Positions 1-10,811 of a DNA stretch of 64,000 nt are shown one piece after another. The first letter of the stretch is position 1. The number at the start of each line of letters is the position of its first letter. A program made the translations under genes and the position numbers. The notes below the pieces were generated by a model that searched no databases, had not been told where the DNA came from, and saw nothing but the letters and a program-made list of their open reading frames with translations. Location of the stretch: assembly GCA_947646735.1 (NCBI GenBank), contig CANTFK010000182.1, positions 372,001 through 436,000 of the forward strand. The letters are read 5' to 3'. This stretch comes from Peronospora farinosa (Eukaryota; Oomycota; Peronosporomycetes; Peronosporales; Peronosporaceae).

Positions 1-587
1 GGTCTGCTGGCCGAGCGTTGCCCCAGTCGATCTAATTGGGGACTTTGCACGCTATTAAAATCTCCTAGTAGAACAGTGGTGCCCACAGGCATATTCCATT
101 CCAGTAAGCCCGTAAAGAAATCTTCGCGCTCAGCCCGAATGTTAGGCGAGTATACATTGAGGATGGTCATGTCCTGTATTTTTACTCCGATGGCTCGCGG
201 ATTCCAGCGATGTTCATTCCACGTAGTGGCATCAGAAGCAGCCTGGGGCGTGAGTAAAATAGCGACACCCGCAGCCTTGGATGCGCCTATGCTCCAGAAC
301 GACATTGGGGCCTGAGTGACGTCCACATGTTTTCCCCATAGACGTTTCCACTCCATTTGTAAGTCAGAAACTTCCGCCGCGGTCGTGACGTGGGTTTCTT
401 GAATGCACCACGCGATAGGACGTCGGTGGATCGGAGTTTTCCGCCAAGCCTCCATCCAGAGTTTTCGTGTGTCTTGTTTAAACCCGAGAACATTTTGGGT
501 TATAAGCCGACGATCCGCTATTGGATGAGATGGGTGTTCTGAGAAGCTTGCATCGTTAAGTATTGCGTGGCGTCCATAGGCACCGCT
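1..587 (-). CDS. LINE ORF2, N-terminal endonuclease domain (partial)
   Basis: Reading the minus strand from 587 down to 1 gives an uninterrupted frame that looks like an endonuclease/exonuclease/phosphatase domain. Landmarks in order are LITQNVLGF near the N-terminus (the usual N/G start strand), IQETH with the catalytic glutamate, TILNVYSPN, and VLLGDFNSV with the catalytic D-x-N. In LINEs this domain nicks target DNA to prime reverse transcription. The frame begins after a stop at 588-590, and the first ATG is at 455, inside the domain, so the true start is unclear: a non-ATG start or reinitiation after ORF1 (stop at 642-644) are possible. Truncated only by the window edge. Confidence 0.85.
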
Positions 588-641
588 TTAGCGATCGCAG
601 ATTTGAAATAGGTAGTCTTCAGCGGTATCCGTAGAGAGCCC

Positions 642-3600
642 TTAGTACTCAATAAGACTAGCTTCCTCCGTATGGGTCAGTCCCGAGCAGAAAAATCGCT
701 CGATTGCAACCCAATTAGCCGATTTCGTCGGGCTGTAATACGCTTCCTTATATCGTCCGTTCGTGATGATTAGTTGAATATGGGATCGAAGTTTGTCAGA
801 CACTCGTTTAGCCGTCGGTGCGCCTTTGACGAGCGCCGCTATTTCGGTGTCGTACAGTAGCGCGCACAACAAGTGCTGACTGAGCCGGGTTTTACGCTGG
901 GGATCGCATAATTTGAGTACATCGTCCCCCGCGTAGTTATGTGCACGGAGTAATTTCCAATCATCAGCGTTGTCAACTAGCGGCGCCAGCTTGGTATGAT
1001 GACTGCGGTGCTGCGTATTAGCGATCCATTGATCAATCCATGCTTGTGTAGGCTGGTCCTTTAATTGTTTCCGATACGTCTTAAGCCCATCCGTTAAACA
1101 TGAAAGTCGACTGTCTGTCATCCAGTGCTCAAAAACGGACACGTCCAACATCTGCAAGAGCTCCCCTGGAAAGACGAAACGCTTGACATGCCACAGTAAA
1201 AGGTCCGATGCATGCCGGGCTACCCTCTGCCACTCTATCGTAGAGCTTTGAGCTGTCGGGAAAGGGATGTGGGCGGGATGTGACCACCCCTGAGCTAGTG
1301 TCTCCCACGTAGCTGCCCAATCATCTCTATCTATGCGCTCAGAGGCGTCCACATTTGTGATCTGCGACGTAATTGTGTCGTGTCGTCCTTTTTTTAAAAT
1401 AGCATCATTGTGCTGGTGTCGCACCACAGTTCCAGTTACTATCCGTTCGTCTGGGGAGGCTAAATGGCCTCTTTTTCGAGCACCATCTGAAGTGTCTCGT
1501 ACCCCCGCCGTAGGCGTGGTGGGGAGTGCTGGTAAAACCTCGTGCACGCCCAGTGAACTGAAATCTTGACCCACTGTAGGTTGGTGCTGTACCAGAGCTT
1601 GACACTCCCCTACTGAGGTGCGGCTTGTGTTCGACATATCATGCAGACCGTTGCCATTTGTCAGTAAACCTGCGATTTCCCTGGCCGGAGGAAAACAGCG
1701 ACGGTCGAGGTTAAGAGCCATGTGGCCCGCCGCTTGAAGCTGGCATTGCCAAAGCCTCAACCTTTCTTTCGTAATCTGCATGCGCTGAGTTAGAGCGAGT
1801 TCGGCCTCCTCGCCTTCCGCCCCCCTTAATACCGCTGCAAACTGTTGCTGAGCCGGCAGTGCCATTGTCATTGCTGCCGTTACTACCCCTTTAATGAGGT
1901 CCCGAGACCGCGTTGGCTCGTCAATTCTAAAGAGCACGTGGAGATCGTGGTGTAAATCGGGGTGCACCGAGCATCCCTGTAACGCGGCCCAAGCCGCGTC
2001 TGGTGTACCATTCCAAGAATCTGGGTCCCATGGATCTTCCATCGGAGCATCCACCGGTGCCGTCCTCAGCGCTAGGTGTGGCTTACTCGAGTTTGCGTGC
2101 GTTACCGCAGGAAGGTCCTCAGTCGAAACCGGAGTCTTACATTCCACTTCCTCCGCAAAGTCTGGGAGCTGTCTGGTGCGACCAGTATGGAGAAGCGCCG
2201 AGTAATGTCGTCCCCAGAAATGCAGCAGCAGGGGTGGTTGTCCGGGATTCTCGATCTTGGCTGCCACGACTTCGTCTATTAAATCCATCAGTGACAGTGT
2301 ATATTCCGCAGCTGTCTCTAAAACTCGTCGATTGCGTGTGATCGTGGTTGGTATAAATTTTTTGCACTGCCACCCCTGTTTCGGGCCATCTGATTGCTGC
2401 AGTATATAAATTTTCCGTTGCAAAAAATTAGCTGCCATGCCGACCGTGTCACTTCCCCCCCAAGTGTCGTCACTTACTTCCACTGCTCTGTTGGAAGAGC
2501 TGTTAGCAAAATCCTCGAGGAACCATCGCATTTGTGTGGCCGACTCTTGTCTCGTCATGGAGGTCCATCCTCGCTTAACATTAGCAAGCGCCTGCACTCG
2601 ATGGTCATGGGCGAGTTGACCTTCTAGATCTAACAGCCCTGAAAATTTGATGCCTCGTTTAAGGCTGGCAGTTAGCAGCTCCAGTGTGTTTCCTGGTCCG
2701 TCCAAAGTTGCGTCTGCTGCCGCCTGTACTATTGCCATAGCCATGCAATTTCCAGTCGCCGGCGTGACGACCGAACGGACTCCCAACTGAACTTCTACCT
2801 CTGCCAATGTTGCTGGTGAAGTTGTCGATCTTGCGCCCATCGGCAGCGATGGAAATTTCGTGACCGTCTCCCCGGTGACTAGCTTTTGAAAAGTCTTTCT
2901 CTCTTTCTTCTTGTGCGTCAGTATAACGGGTCCCGTTGCAGCCGGTGCTGGGCCGCGCATTGTCGCTGCCGATTTTCGGTGCTTGTCGTCGGATGAAAGA
3001 CGAGACCTTTCGGTGTGGCCATGTCCTTTATTAGATTCCGTCGTCAAATCGACCACAGGTGACTTCAAAGGTTTCGCCACGCTATTGCGCTTAGTGTCAA
3101 CTTTTCCTTCCGATTCGTCGTCGTCCTCCATGAGCACCTGATATACTCCGGACGTTGATGCTGAGGCAGCAGTTGCAACCATTTTCTTTACCCACTGTGA
3201 TTGTGATCGCCCCCCTTTGTCTGCCTTCGTGAGCCACGGTTGCTGCGCGGGGGTGGATGGTTCCGGTTGCAGGTGGACATACTTAGCTCCTTGTTCTGCC
3301 TGAGGAGCGCTGCTCGTCCCATGAACCACTGGTAGAGTGTGCCCTGGAGAAGTCTCAGTGACGTCGACGGCCCGAGTCGGTGTTACAGCTGCTTGGGCCG
3401 CCCCTTCCGCTTCCTTTTGGAGCTTCAGCCGTTGAACCGCCATAGCCTTAATTTCTGCTATACTCGAAAACGGTTTGGCTAAGTCGGCGAGATCAAGAAC
3501 ATCTGCTTCGGTCACCACAATACCACCAGGTCCCTGCAACTGATCGTCGGTGAACCGACATCGCGCTAGGGTGTGCCCCAGGTTTCCGCACTGCAGGCAT

Positions 3601-4874
3601 TGTATGCGGTGGCCAACGTTTGGGTGTTTAACGATGATGGTTGTGCCAAACCAAAGTACCCGAACCACCCCATTTAAAAATGTCGGGCATCCTGCCAGTT
3701 TGAAGGTGACTCTCCAAATTGTAGACGTCCGAGAATCCGGGGTATGCGTATCCATATCTTCCATGTCAAACTCCGTTGGAATCTTTGCCTTTAAATAGGC
3801 CGCAATTCGCCCAATATCATTAAATCGGGTAAGGTTGTGCAACTGCACCGTGTATTCCACCCGTCGCCCGGTAGGTGTCCCATTAAGACCTTTCTGCCGA
3901 AGCCAAACCGACCCCTTCTCTGGCCTGTGGGCATTGACGAGCTGGTACACGCCACCGTAATACGGTACTCGCACCTCTTTGTGGTGTTCTGCCGTCTCCC
4001 TAGTAAAGAAATAAAAGTGAATCGATTTCGTGACTTGGTCGTAGCTTATCGTCTTCGTTTGACTTAACATGCGATGTAGCGCATGAAGATTGATCCGTGC
4101 AAGTTCCGCCGACTCCAATATTGCCTCCGTAATTGCTTTTGTAGTCTGCCTGTTCGCTTTAACCGCTCGGGATTTATCCAACCGTAAAAATAGTTCACTT
4201 TCCACTTGAGCCTGGATCGCGCTGTACAGACGTAGCCGTTCCTCACTCTTAAGAACTTGTTTGATAAAGGCAGGCATACGACGACATGCCACCGTGCCTT
4301 CAACCAACCCGACGATTATCGCCCATTCATCATCAGTACCTGCCCGTACTTGATGATGTCCTGCCGGGGCTGCGGGCGCTGCACACATCGCTTTGAATCG
4401 TTCAATTTCTGCGCATGTGAACTTCTCGGGATTAAACATGAAATCATCAAAGGTCTGAGAACTGGCGCGCTCCGGTTGCCGACGTGGTAATGACTCTCCA
4501 TGTTGGACTACCTGAGTCCACTGGTTCAGAACGGGGGCATGAGCCCATTTATGCTTGCTGGCTAGACGGCGGATAATCTCCTTAAACGCCCACTTTGTAG
4601 TCAATAATTCATGCGTGATGGCCTTTGCCATGATTTTCCACTCCGCAAAGCTCCCCTTGCCCTTAACAAAGACTTGCTCAAACAGGCCCAGCAGACTTGC
4701 CGTCTCCGCTACGCTCAGGGTAGGAAAGCGTTTCCTTTCAGTAGGCAGTGCTTCCGCTTTACACGGGACTGTCTTGTATATGTCCGCAAACAACTGTCGC
4801 ACTGTCGTGCACCATGCGTCGACCTGTCCCACATTGGGCGAGTCGATCATGTCTTCCACTAGAGCCGTAAACAT
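642..4874 (-). CDS. LINE ORF1: gag-like protein with CCHC knuckle and OTU-like protease domain
   Basis: An intact 1410-residue frame. Around residues 420-440 there is one CCHC knuckle (CLQCGNLGHTLARC), the RNA-binding module typical of LINE ORF1 and Gag. Around residues 690-900 there is an OTU-like cysteine protease region: TPATGNCMAMAIVQA resembles the OTU cysteine box, although Thr stands where the family has Asp, and GRHYSALL fits the histidine box. The linker (about 470-650) is Ser/Thr/Lys-rich and probably disordered. The frame is open upstream of the first ATG to a stop at 5010-5012. Very long for an ORF1; the absence of stops over 4.2 kb suggests a recently active copy. OTU assignment is by motif only. 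Confidence 0.8.
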   Translation of the reverse strand: MFTALVEDMIDSPNVGQVDAWCTTVRQLFADIYKTVPCKAEALPTERKRFPTLSVAETASLLGLFEQVFVKGKGSFAEWKIMAKAITHELLTTKWAFKEIIRRLASKHKWAHAPVLNQWTQVVQHGESLPRRQPERASSQTFDDFMFNPEKFTCAEIERFKAMCAAPAAPAGHHQVRAGTDDEWAIIVGLVEGTVACRRMPAFIKQVLKSEERLRLYSAIQAQVESELFLRLDKSRAVKANRQTTKAITEAILESAELARINLHALHRMLSQTKTISYDQVTKSIHFYFFTRETAEHHKEVRVPYYGGVYQLVNAHRPEKGSVWLRQKGLNGTPTGRRVEYTVQLHNLTRFNDIGRIAAYLKAKIPTEFDMEDMDTHTPDSRTSTIWRVTFKLAGCPTFLNGVVRVLWFGTTIIVKHPNVGHRIQCLQCGNLGHTLARCRFTDDQLQGPGGIVVTEADVLDLADLAKPFSSIAEIKAMAVQRLKLQKEAEGAAQAAVTPTRAVDVTETSPGHTLPVVHGTSSAPQAEQGAKYVHLQPEPSTPAQQPWLTKADKGGRSQSQWVKKMVATAASASTSGVYQVLMEDDDESEGKVDTKRNSVAKPLKSPVVDLTTESNKGHGHTERSRLSSDDKHRKSAATMRGPAPAATGPVILTHKKKERKTFQKLVTGETVTKFPSLPMGARSTTSPATLAEVEVQLGVRSVVTPATGNCMAMAIVQAAADATLDGPGNTLELLTASLKRGIKFSGLLDLEGQLAHDHRVQALANVKRGWTSMTRQESATQMRWFLEDFANSSSNRAVEVSDDTWGGSDTVGMAANFLQRKIYILQQSDGPKQGWQCKKFIPTTITRNRRVLETAAEYTLSLMDLIDEVVAAKIENPGQPPLLLHFWGRHYSALLHTGRTRQLPDFAEEVECKTPVSTEDLPAVTHANSSKPHLALRTAPVDAPMEDPWDPDSWNGTPDAAWAALQGCSVHPDLHHDLHVLFRIDEPTRSRDLIKGVVTAAMTMALPAQQQFAAVLRGAEGEEAELALTQRMQITKERLRLWQCQLQAAGHMALNLDRRCFPPAREIAGLLTNGNGLHDMSNTSRTSVGECQALVQHQPTVGQDFSSLGVHEVLPALPTTPTAGVRDTSDGARKRGHLASPDERIVTGTVVRHQHNDAILKKGRHDTITSQITNVDASERIDRDDWAATWETLAQGWSHPAHIPFPTAQSSTIEWQRVARHASDLLLWHVKRFVFPGELLQMLDVSVFEHWMTDSRLSCLTDGLKTYRKQLKDQPTQAWIDQWIANTQHRSHHTKLAPLVDNADDWKLLRAHNYAGDDVLKLCDPQRKTRLSQHLLCALLYDTEIAALVKGAPTAKRVSDKLRSHIQLIITNGRYKEAYYSPTKSANWVAIERFFCSGLTHTEEASLIEY

Positions 4875-5410
4875 TTCCGCCGACGTTGCGTGTAGCGGAA
4901 TTGGCGCCTGCGCTCCTGGTGATTTGCCGGTTTGTGCTGGCTGGGTTGCGGCAACAGATCCTCCAGCTCTGTCATTTGGATCCTCTGCCCCCCTTATTGT
5001 CGATGAAGCCTACCTTGTATCGGGTGGACCCTTCACTGTCACCGCCTGTTTCTGTTGCGCATGTCTGCTGCTCGGCTCTACCGGATGATGAGGCGTGGTA
5101 GATTCACTGTCACCATGGCCCGTAACCTCCGATGCCGGAGATACAGCCTGGCCGGAGAAGATGGATCCACCAGGTTCCACGGCACCCTTGGCGCCGTTGT
5201 CATTCCGAATAGCCACTGCCGCCAGAACTGCGCCTCGGTTTGAGCTGTCGTCCAGTATGTCGTCGACGACGCCCTGTCCGTTGGCTGGGCCGTTCCCTGT
5301 CGTCGTTGTCGACTCGGCCTTTTCATCCCCCCTCCCGGAGGAGGTAGGTGAGGCGGCCTCATTACGCTCTCTCTTGTAAGCCAGTGAAGACCGTTCCTTT
5401 TATACTCCAA
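4875..5410 (-). other. LINE 5' leader region
   Basis: Sequence between the ORF1 start and the estimated 5' end of the element. ORF1's frame is open to 5010-5012 without a further ATG. Another frame (minus, about 5078-5410) is open and rich in Arg/Pro, but I see no motif in it and treat it as leader sequence. LINE internal promoters usually lie here, but no motif can be pointed to. Confidence 0.35.
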
Positions 5411-5869
5411 CGTGACCAGATTTGATCACTGCGCCGCAAATTGGGGAGTGTATGCATTTAAATTTTATGAACAGTTCTACTCTAAGTACACTACACTAGA
5501 TTAATTACTATAATAGTAATTATTATGTGCAGACTTTGCTATTGGAGGACGTATCGTCTAAACATCTGTGTATGATGTACTTAGTACAGAGTAATCGATT
5601 ATCGAATCCTAATCGATAACATACAGTATTACCGAATATCGTCTTATACTTAATACCTCTCTAAAGAGAAGTATCAAGAATGCATTATATGCAATAAAAG
5701 GAAACTTCAACCGTAAACTTTCGGAATGATGTTACAACCGTCGTGTAACCCCGTTACACAGCGTCCACCAAGGGCGCGGATACTTCAAACTACTCCAACG
5801 TAGCGAACGGGTTCTTAGCAACTTGAATAATTGCCCCCTCATTATACTTTACTTTGTCTATATATCTAG
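5411..5869. other. AT-rich intergenic stretch, nothing recognised
   Basis: AT-rich sequence between the LINE 5' end and the 3' end of the START-FYVE gene. It contains short palindromic AT motifs (for example around 5500-5525 and 5590-5625) and no frame of note. Confidence 0.5.
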
Positions 5870-7159
5870 TTACTCGCTCTGCAAACCCGAAATGGTGTCC
5901 CAACACAGCACTTGATTGCTCAATAGCATCTCCTTCCGAGCAATCCCAACTGCGCTTTCTGATAATGCATTAAACTCGCAACTTCGGCAAATAGTTACCA
6001 GATGCTGCTTGAGTCTTTGATCCGATAACAAAAAGATGAGTTGATGTTGCCTCCTGCAGTCCACGCACATGTGGTGCATGCAGATTTTGCATTGTCTTTT
6101 CTTCTGTAGGATCTTGGAGCCACGGCTAATTTGGCTTGCAGCTTGGACAAAAACTGACTGCTTTTTTCCACAGCCAAAACAGCGCTTGTCGTCCGATGGA
6201 GCACAAGATGAACCGTCAGTGCATCCGGAGCTTGTAGACGAAGCCTCTGCATTGTGTCGTTGACGTAGCGCCCATGCCAGCTTCTTCGTGTGGCTGCAGT
6301 AGATACTTTTCGCAACAGAGAACAGCATTCGAGTAGTTGCACGGATCAACATGGTGCGCATAATGCCTTCGGCCGAATTGAAGAATCCTTTGATGAAGAC
6401 GTCCGTGACATTCTTGGTTCGTTGGCGATACAAGATACTTATGGAGCTGTTGCCTCGGGTGTGGGTGTCTAGCGTCGGAGTCTCTGGAAACTGAACCGAG
6501 TGGACAATGTGGTATCCTACTCGTTCACCATTACGAAGTCTTTCAACGCCTGTGGTGTCCATGTAAACAAAGTCGCGGTGCTTGATAACAGGACGTAGCA
6601 CCAACGGAGCTAGATACTCTACCCACTTAATGGCAGCCATATTGAATGGATTTTCTACGGTCGGGTAGACAAGAGTCGAAAGCACAGCACATCTAGGAAA
6701 TTCGTCATAGGCGTACGATAAGTTAACGCGCACCTGCTCAGTCGTCCAACAGGCGACTCCGTACATGATATCGTCGAGATCGCCGACGATGGTTCCTGTA
6801 ATCATCACTACGGGTAGATCCGCTACTGGCATATTTGCCTGGTGCGAGTGTGTAGATTTCATTGGACGGGCTTGCTTTGCGTAAGCACGCAAATTCTCTT
6901 TTGACGAAACAAACTTCCAACGCAATTCGTCTACCCTGTTATGGTTGTCAAGGAGAAAACTTTCGTACTCCTTAATGCTGGACACTATTAATTTGTGAGC
7001 AAGGGTTTCTAGCTCTGACGCATTCTCCGAAGACAATTGCAATGTTGGAAATGGACACGTGAGACGTTTACTCACGGGCGAATCCACCGTGACATGACCA
7101 GAACCTACACACGTCGTCGCGGCCATAGGATTGAGAGCGATAGAATTAGTAGACACCAT
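5870..7159 (-). CDS. START-like lipid-binding protein with C-terminal FYVE-related zinc finger
   Basis: About 429 residues from the ATG at 7159; an in-frame ATG at 7285 would add 42 residues with no family resemblance. The middle (roughly residues 55-300) has the pattern of the START/Bet v1-like proteins expanded in oomycetes: TIVGDLDDIMYG, VYPTVENPFN, KHRDFVYMDTTG, VGYHIVHSV. The C-terminal 100 residues hold four C-x2-C pairs (CFGC, CKIC, CVDC, CRSC) spaced like a FYVE finger, but without the basic R-x-HHCR box needed for normal PI3P binding, so FYVE-related is the safe name. Expected role is lipid binding on a membrane; the ligand is unknown. It shares the same architecture with the gene at 19616-20815 and the broken copy near 22 kb. 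Confidence 0.8.
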   Translation of the reverse strand: MVSTNSIALNPMAATTCVGSGHVTVDSPVSKRLTCPFPTLQLSSENASELETLAHKLIVSSIKEYESFLLDNHNRVDELRWKFVSSKENLRAYAKQARPMKSTHSHQANMPVADLPVVMITGTIVGDLDDIMYGVACWTTEQVRVNLSYAYDEFPRCAVLSTLVYPTVENPFNMAAIKWVEYLAPLVLRPVIKHRDFVYMDTTGVERLRNGERVGYHIVHSVQFPETPTLDTHTRGNSSISILYRQRTKNVTDVFIKGFFNSAEGIMRTMLIRATTRMLFSVAKSIYCSHTKKLAWALRQRHNAEASSTSSGCTDGSSCAPSDDKRCFGCGKKQSVFVQAASQISRGSKILQKKRQCKICMHHMCVDCRRQHQLIFLLSDQRLKQHLVTICRSCEFNALSESAVGIARKEMLLSNQVLCWDTISGLQSE

Positions 7160-10100
7160 TTTCGACTTTAATCGTGGTCGGACCAATACATTGTGTTTGT
7201 CAAAGCGAGTCGTCCACAGAATCTTCTCTCTGCAGCACATGGAATGATGGAGCCAGGCCATGCGCCATACGTCAGTCAATCCCATCCTGGATCGTGCTCA
7301 GTCACAGCATCCCTACATCCCAAAACAGCAGCTTCTAGTTCGAAGGAAGGCATTATCTCATCAGCAGTCTACTCCAGAAGGACTTATGGAGCCATTTCAT
7401 TCCAAGCAAAAACAATCACCAAGTTTGACGACCAAGTTTGATTCTTTGGATGGCTTTCATAAGTGGTAAATGCAAACAGAACCTGTCTCAGTTGAGAAGA
7501 GACATCAAACGTACGACAAGCTCAGTGTTATATGCGTACTTGTCTACTATTGCCATAAATACATACTCTATACCAGCTCAGCAGCCGAATGGGAGTAAAG
7601 GGAGCGCGGTAGCTGGAATAAGAAAATTCATGATGGACACGTCTTCGACGTTGACGTTGTTGTATAACGAGCGCTCAAGCTGGTACCCAATAGCGCTCAG
7701 TGCTTGCAAAAGTACCGAGTGGATGGACCTCAGTGTAGCCAAAGCCGTAACTCATGATCATACTGACCCACATGACGCTGACTAAAAACCGAGTCCTCCG
7801 CTCTAGAAGTTGCCCCCCGGATGCCAATATACATGCAAAGGGTCTTGGATGTACGATGCATCATTTACACACGAGGCCATAGATGATGTACCTTTAATGG
7901 TGCCGGCTACAAGAACGATCAGGAGCTTGATCTTGACGTTGATAGTGAATGCAAACAACGACAAGACTTTGCTCACGTGATGGTGACGAGAACCAAGTGC
8001 GTCAGTCAGTGTACGACTTTACGTTGTTTTTTGTGGTACATAAGCTTTATGCACGATACTTTTTTCAAAACGAAGGAAGTGCATGTGACTTTCCAACACG
8101 AGCATGTGCTAGCGTCTAAAGTTTCGAAGCAGCTTCAGGCTATAAGTCTTACGGCTTGAACGGGTTCATAAACCGCTCATTTCTGTTTCACTCCATAGTA
8201 CTCGCTGGTACTGAGTCTTTGAGAGTGTAGTCGTACGTCGAAGACATGGTAAAACTACACTATCATGACTTCGACGTAAGACTACGATACTAAGCAGATA
8301 TGCAAGATCTTTCTTGTACGTTGTAATATTGACACAAGACGCTGACAGCGAGCAAGTTCAACCGACCTAAGTAGAATAATAATCTGACAGCTGTAGAAGC
8401 CTGAGAACGACACCAATCGTCATGATCGTCCTCAAGTGCTGAACAAGTCTTAGTAGCTCAGCTTGTGACAGGCTAAAGATGTCGTCTACGTAAAGAAGCG
8501 ACCATTCGGCAATCTCAATGCCGTTGCGACCCCCACATCATTGACCGGCCACATGCCCCACCGGACTTTCGAACGGAAGTTGAAGTTGCTCATGATACGT
8601 GCCGGTGATACGTGTAGGTGGTGTACTAGCAGTGCTCTGATTGTAGCGCCTACTGGGCATCACCTCCGGTACAAGTATAGACCAAGAAAGAAATAGCAGA
8701 GGGCACGTCGAAGTTGACAGAGGATCCGGGCCAAGGCCTGCTAACGCAAGAGAGTTGTACAGACAATAGAAGAACAGCTTAGACAAGCCCAAATTATTCG
8801 ACTAGGCCTTCGCCTGGAACGGACTATGGATAATCTACAATAGTAATGTAAGCGGCATGAACTGGGAAAAGAACAATCTGCAATGGATTAACGGGCAGTC
8901 TTCCCGGTCAATTGCAAACCCTTTCGTATTCGAATGGCGGCCACTTCTCTATCAAACTCACAGCACCGTACCAGCCAGAGCTCCTACACAAGCGACTTTG
9001 TTACCCTGCCAACCGATTGTACTGTAATCAAGACGACAATGAGCTACTCATATAACCTTTCTTGTTGGCAAAGGTCCTCCGTGCCGCCGCGTGGCTCTCT
9101 TGACATAGAAGTTGTGCATTTATCGGCTCAGGTAACACCGCGGAACGGACCTGAGGTACTGAACAAGTACACGTGTACATTTATAAGCCAGGGGCTTGGC
9201 GTCAGCAAGCACATACTGGCGGCAACCTTGCCTTAACCTCCTTCTTCAAGCGAACAACGGAGTCCATTGGATCATCAAGCACATCTGGTGAATCTACTAT
9301 AAGACCACGAAACACGGCGCTTGCATTCAAGCGCATCAGCAGTTACATGGGTCTCATGGAGCCTCTCACCTTCCATCAACATCTGCACGCTTTCAAGGCG
9401 CTACAATACCAACCGTTCCATCGCGCCAATCGAAAGCTATATTGTGCACTTACGGCGATGAACCACTAGGCTATAACACCCGAGACGGCTCACAGGACGG
9501 CACCCACTCTTCCGTTACCGTGGGAACACGGACACACTCTCACGAAATACCAGGTCTGGGTCTGCTACAGAGTAGTTACTCATCAGTTGATTCTGTACAT
9601 CCCGGAACGCGACATACAGAGGCATCTAACCTGCGCCGGGCAACACGAAGGACTCCTACATACTGCGTCAGTGCGTTCAAATTGTAGGCATACAATATCA
9701 CGCAGCGGATGCGATGGAAGGTATCGTCTGCAAATGCTCTTGTATAAACAAGAAGTGTCACGGAGTACGAGGTAGCGAAAGTCACACAAGTCCTTCCGCC
9801 AACTTCGAGCGGTCGCTATCAAGAAACAACGGAGAGATAGAAGGATGTGAGCAAATGGCGTCTACCAACGGAAACGTTCCAAGACACCATCGTCAACCGG
9901 CAGCCGGCACTGCACAGCCCTCGTAACGGAAAGGAGACATCTACCCTAGGGTACTAGAATAACTACAAACTCTTCAGAAATCTTGTAACCATAATGGTAA
10001 GTAGACAGTCTGTTTTTATTACTTATGTATAATCGACCAAGACATTGTTGTTGGGTTGTATGTAGGACAAGCATATCTCGCTTTTTTTCTGCATGGTGCC

Positions 10101-10811
10101 GACATATCGAGCAATATTGTCAATCGTAGCGATTCCCTATGCACAATCACAAGTTTTATTGCGATTGACGGTGGCCAGGTGGCCTCAAAATCTACGCGTT
10201 AGTCTGTGCAATAACGATGTACAGTAGCCTATCTATCCTACCATCCTTTCTCTGACTTTTAATATATAAGTCATGCTCCACAACAAGTCAATTCCTTTGA
10301 TCTTGCATGAATGTTTACCTCCGACTGTTGCCAGATATGTATCTACTCCGTTGTTGTTGTTCGACGTACAAACAACAAGCACATCATTTATTCGACCGAT
10401 TCGAGTCATGCTGCTGAATTGATCCAATGTCTTACAGGTCTGCTACGTAATGATTTCAATTCAAAGTCGATTTGCCGACGTATCGTTTTACGTGAGTATA
10501 TCGAACATGGAAGGGTATAATCGCTCACTTTTGTTTGGCAGTCGCTCTGAGCGGCACGTATCAGCTGCACCATGTGGCATGTCGTCATTCGGTTGGCTTG
10601 ATACTAACTTTAACATACTTTAGTATGTCCTCCTACTGTCTCGTACAAAGGACCAGACACTAGCAAAGCTCGACGGCTCCTCTCCACAGCCAGAAAATCC
10701 CTTGACACTGATCACCTCAAGCCATTGCATTCGTCAAAAGAGCTCGTCCTATCACTTCACATAATAAATTTCAATACTAAAGGCAGAAGAATCAAAAGTA
10801 GTTGAAAAACA
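7160..10811. other. 3.6-kb region with no recognisable gene
   Basis: Only short frames (longest about 115 codons, 7438-7785) on either strand and none shows a motif. From about 8500 to 9950 base composition is closer to coding DNA, so this could be a heavily decayed gene or transposon, but no reading could be matched to a family. No LTR, TIR or RNA gene seen. Confidence 0.4.

Larger units (their letters stand above)
1..5410 (-). mobile_element. LINE-type non-LTR retrotransposon, 5' portion (continues beyond left edge)
   Basis: On the minus strand the order is leader, ORF1 (CCHC knuckle and OTU-like domain), then ORF2 starting with an apurinic-type endonuclease that runs off the window. This order is typical of APE-type LINEs (L1/Tx1-like); the clade cannot be fixed without the reverse transcriptase, which lies outside. 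The right end near 5410 is estimated: above this point the sequence becomes AT-rich and loses the element's even base composition. No LTR or terminal inverted repeat is seen. Confidence 0.85.
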
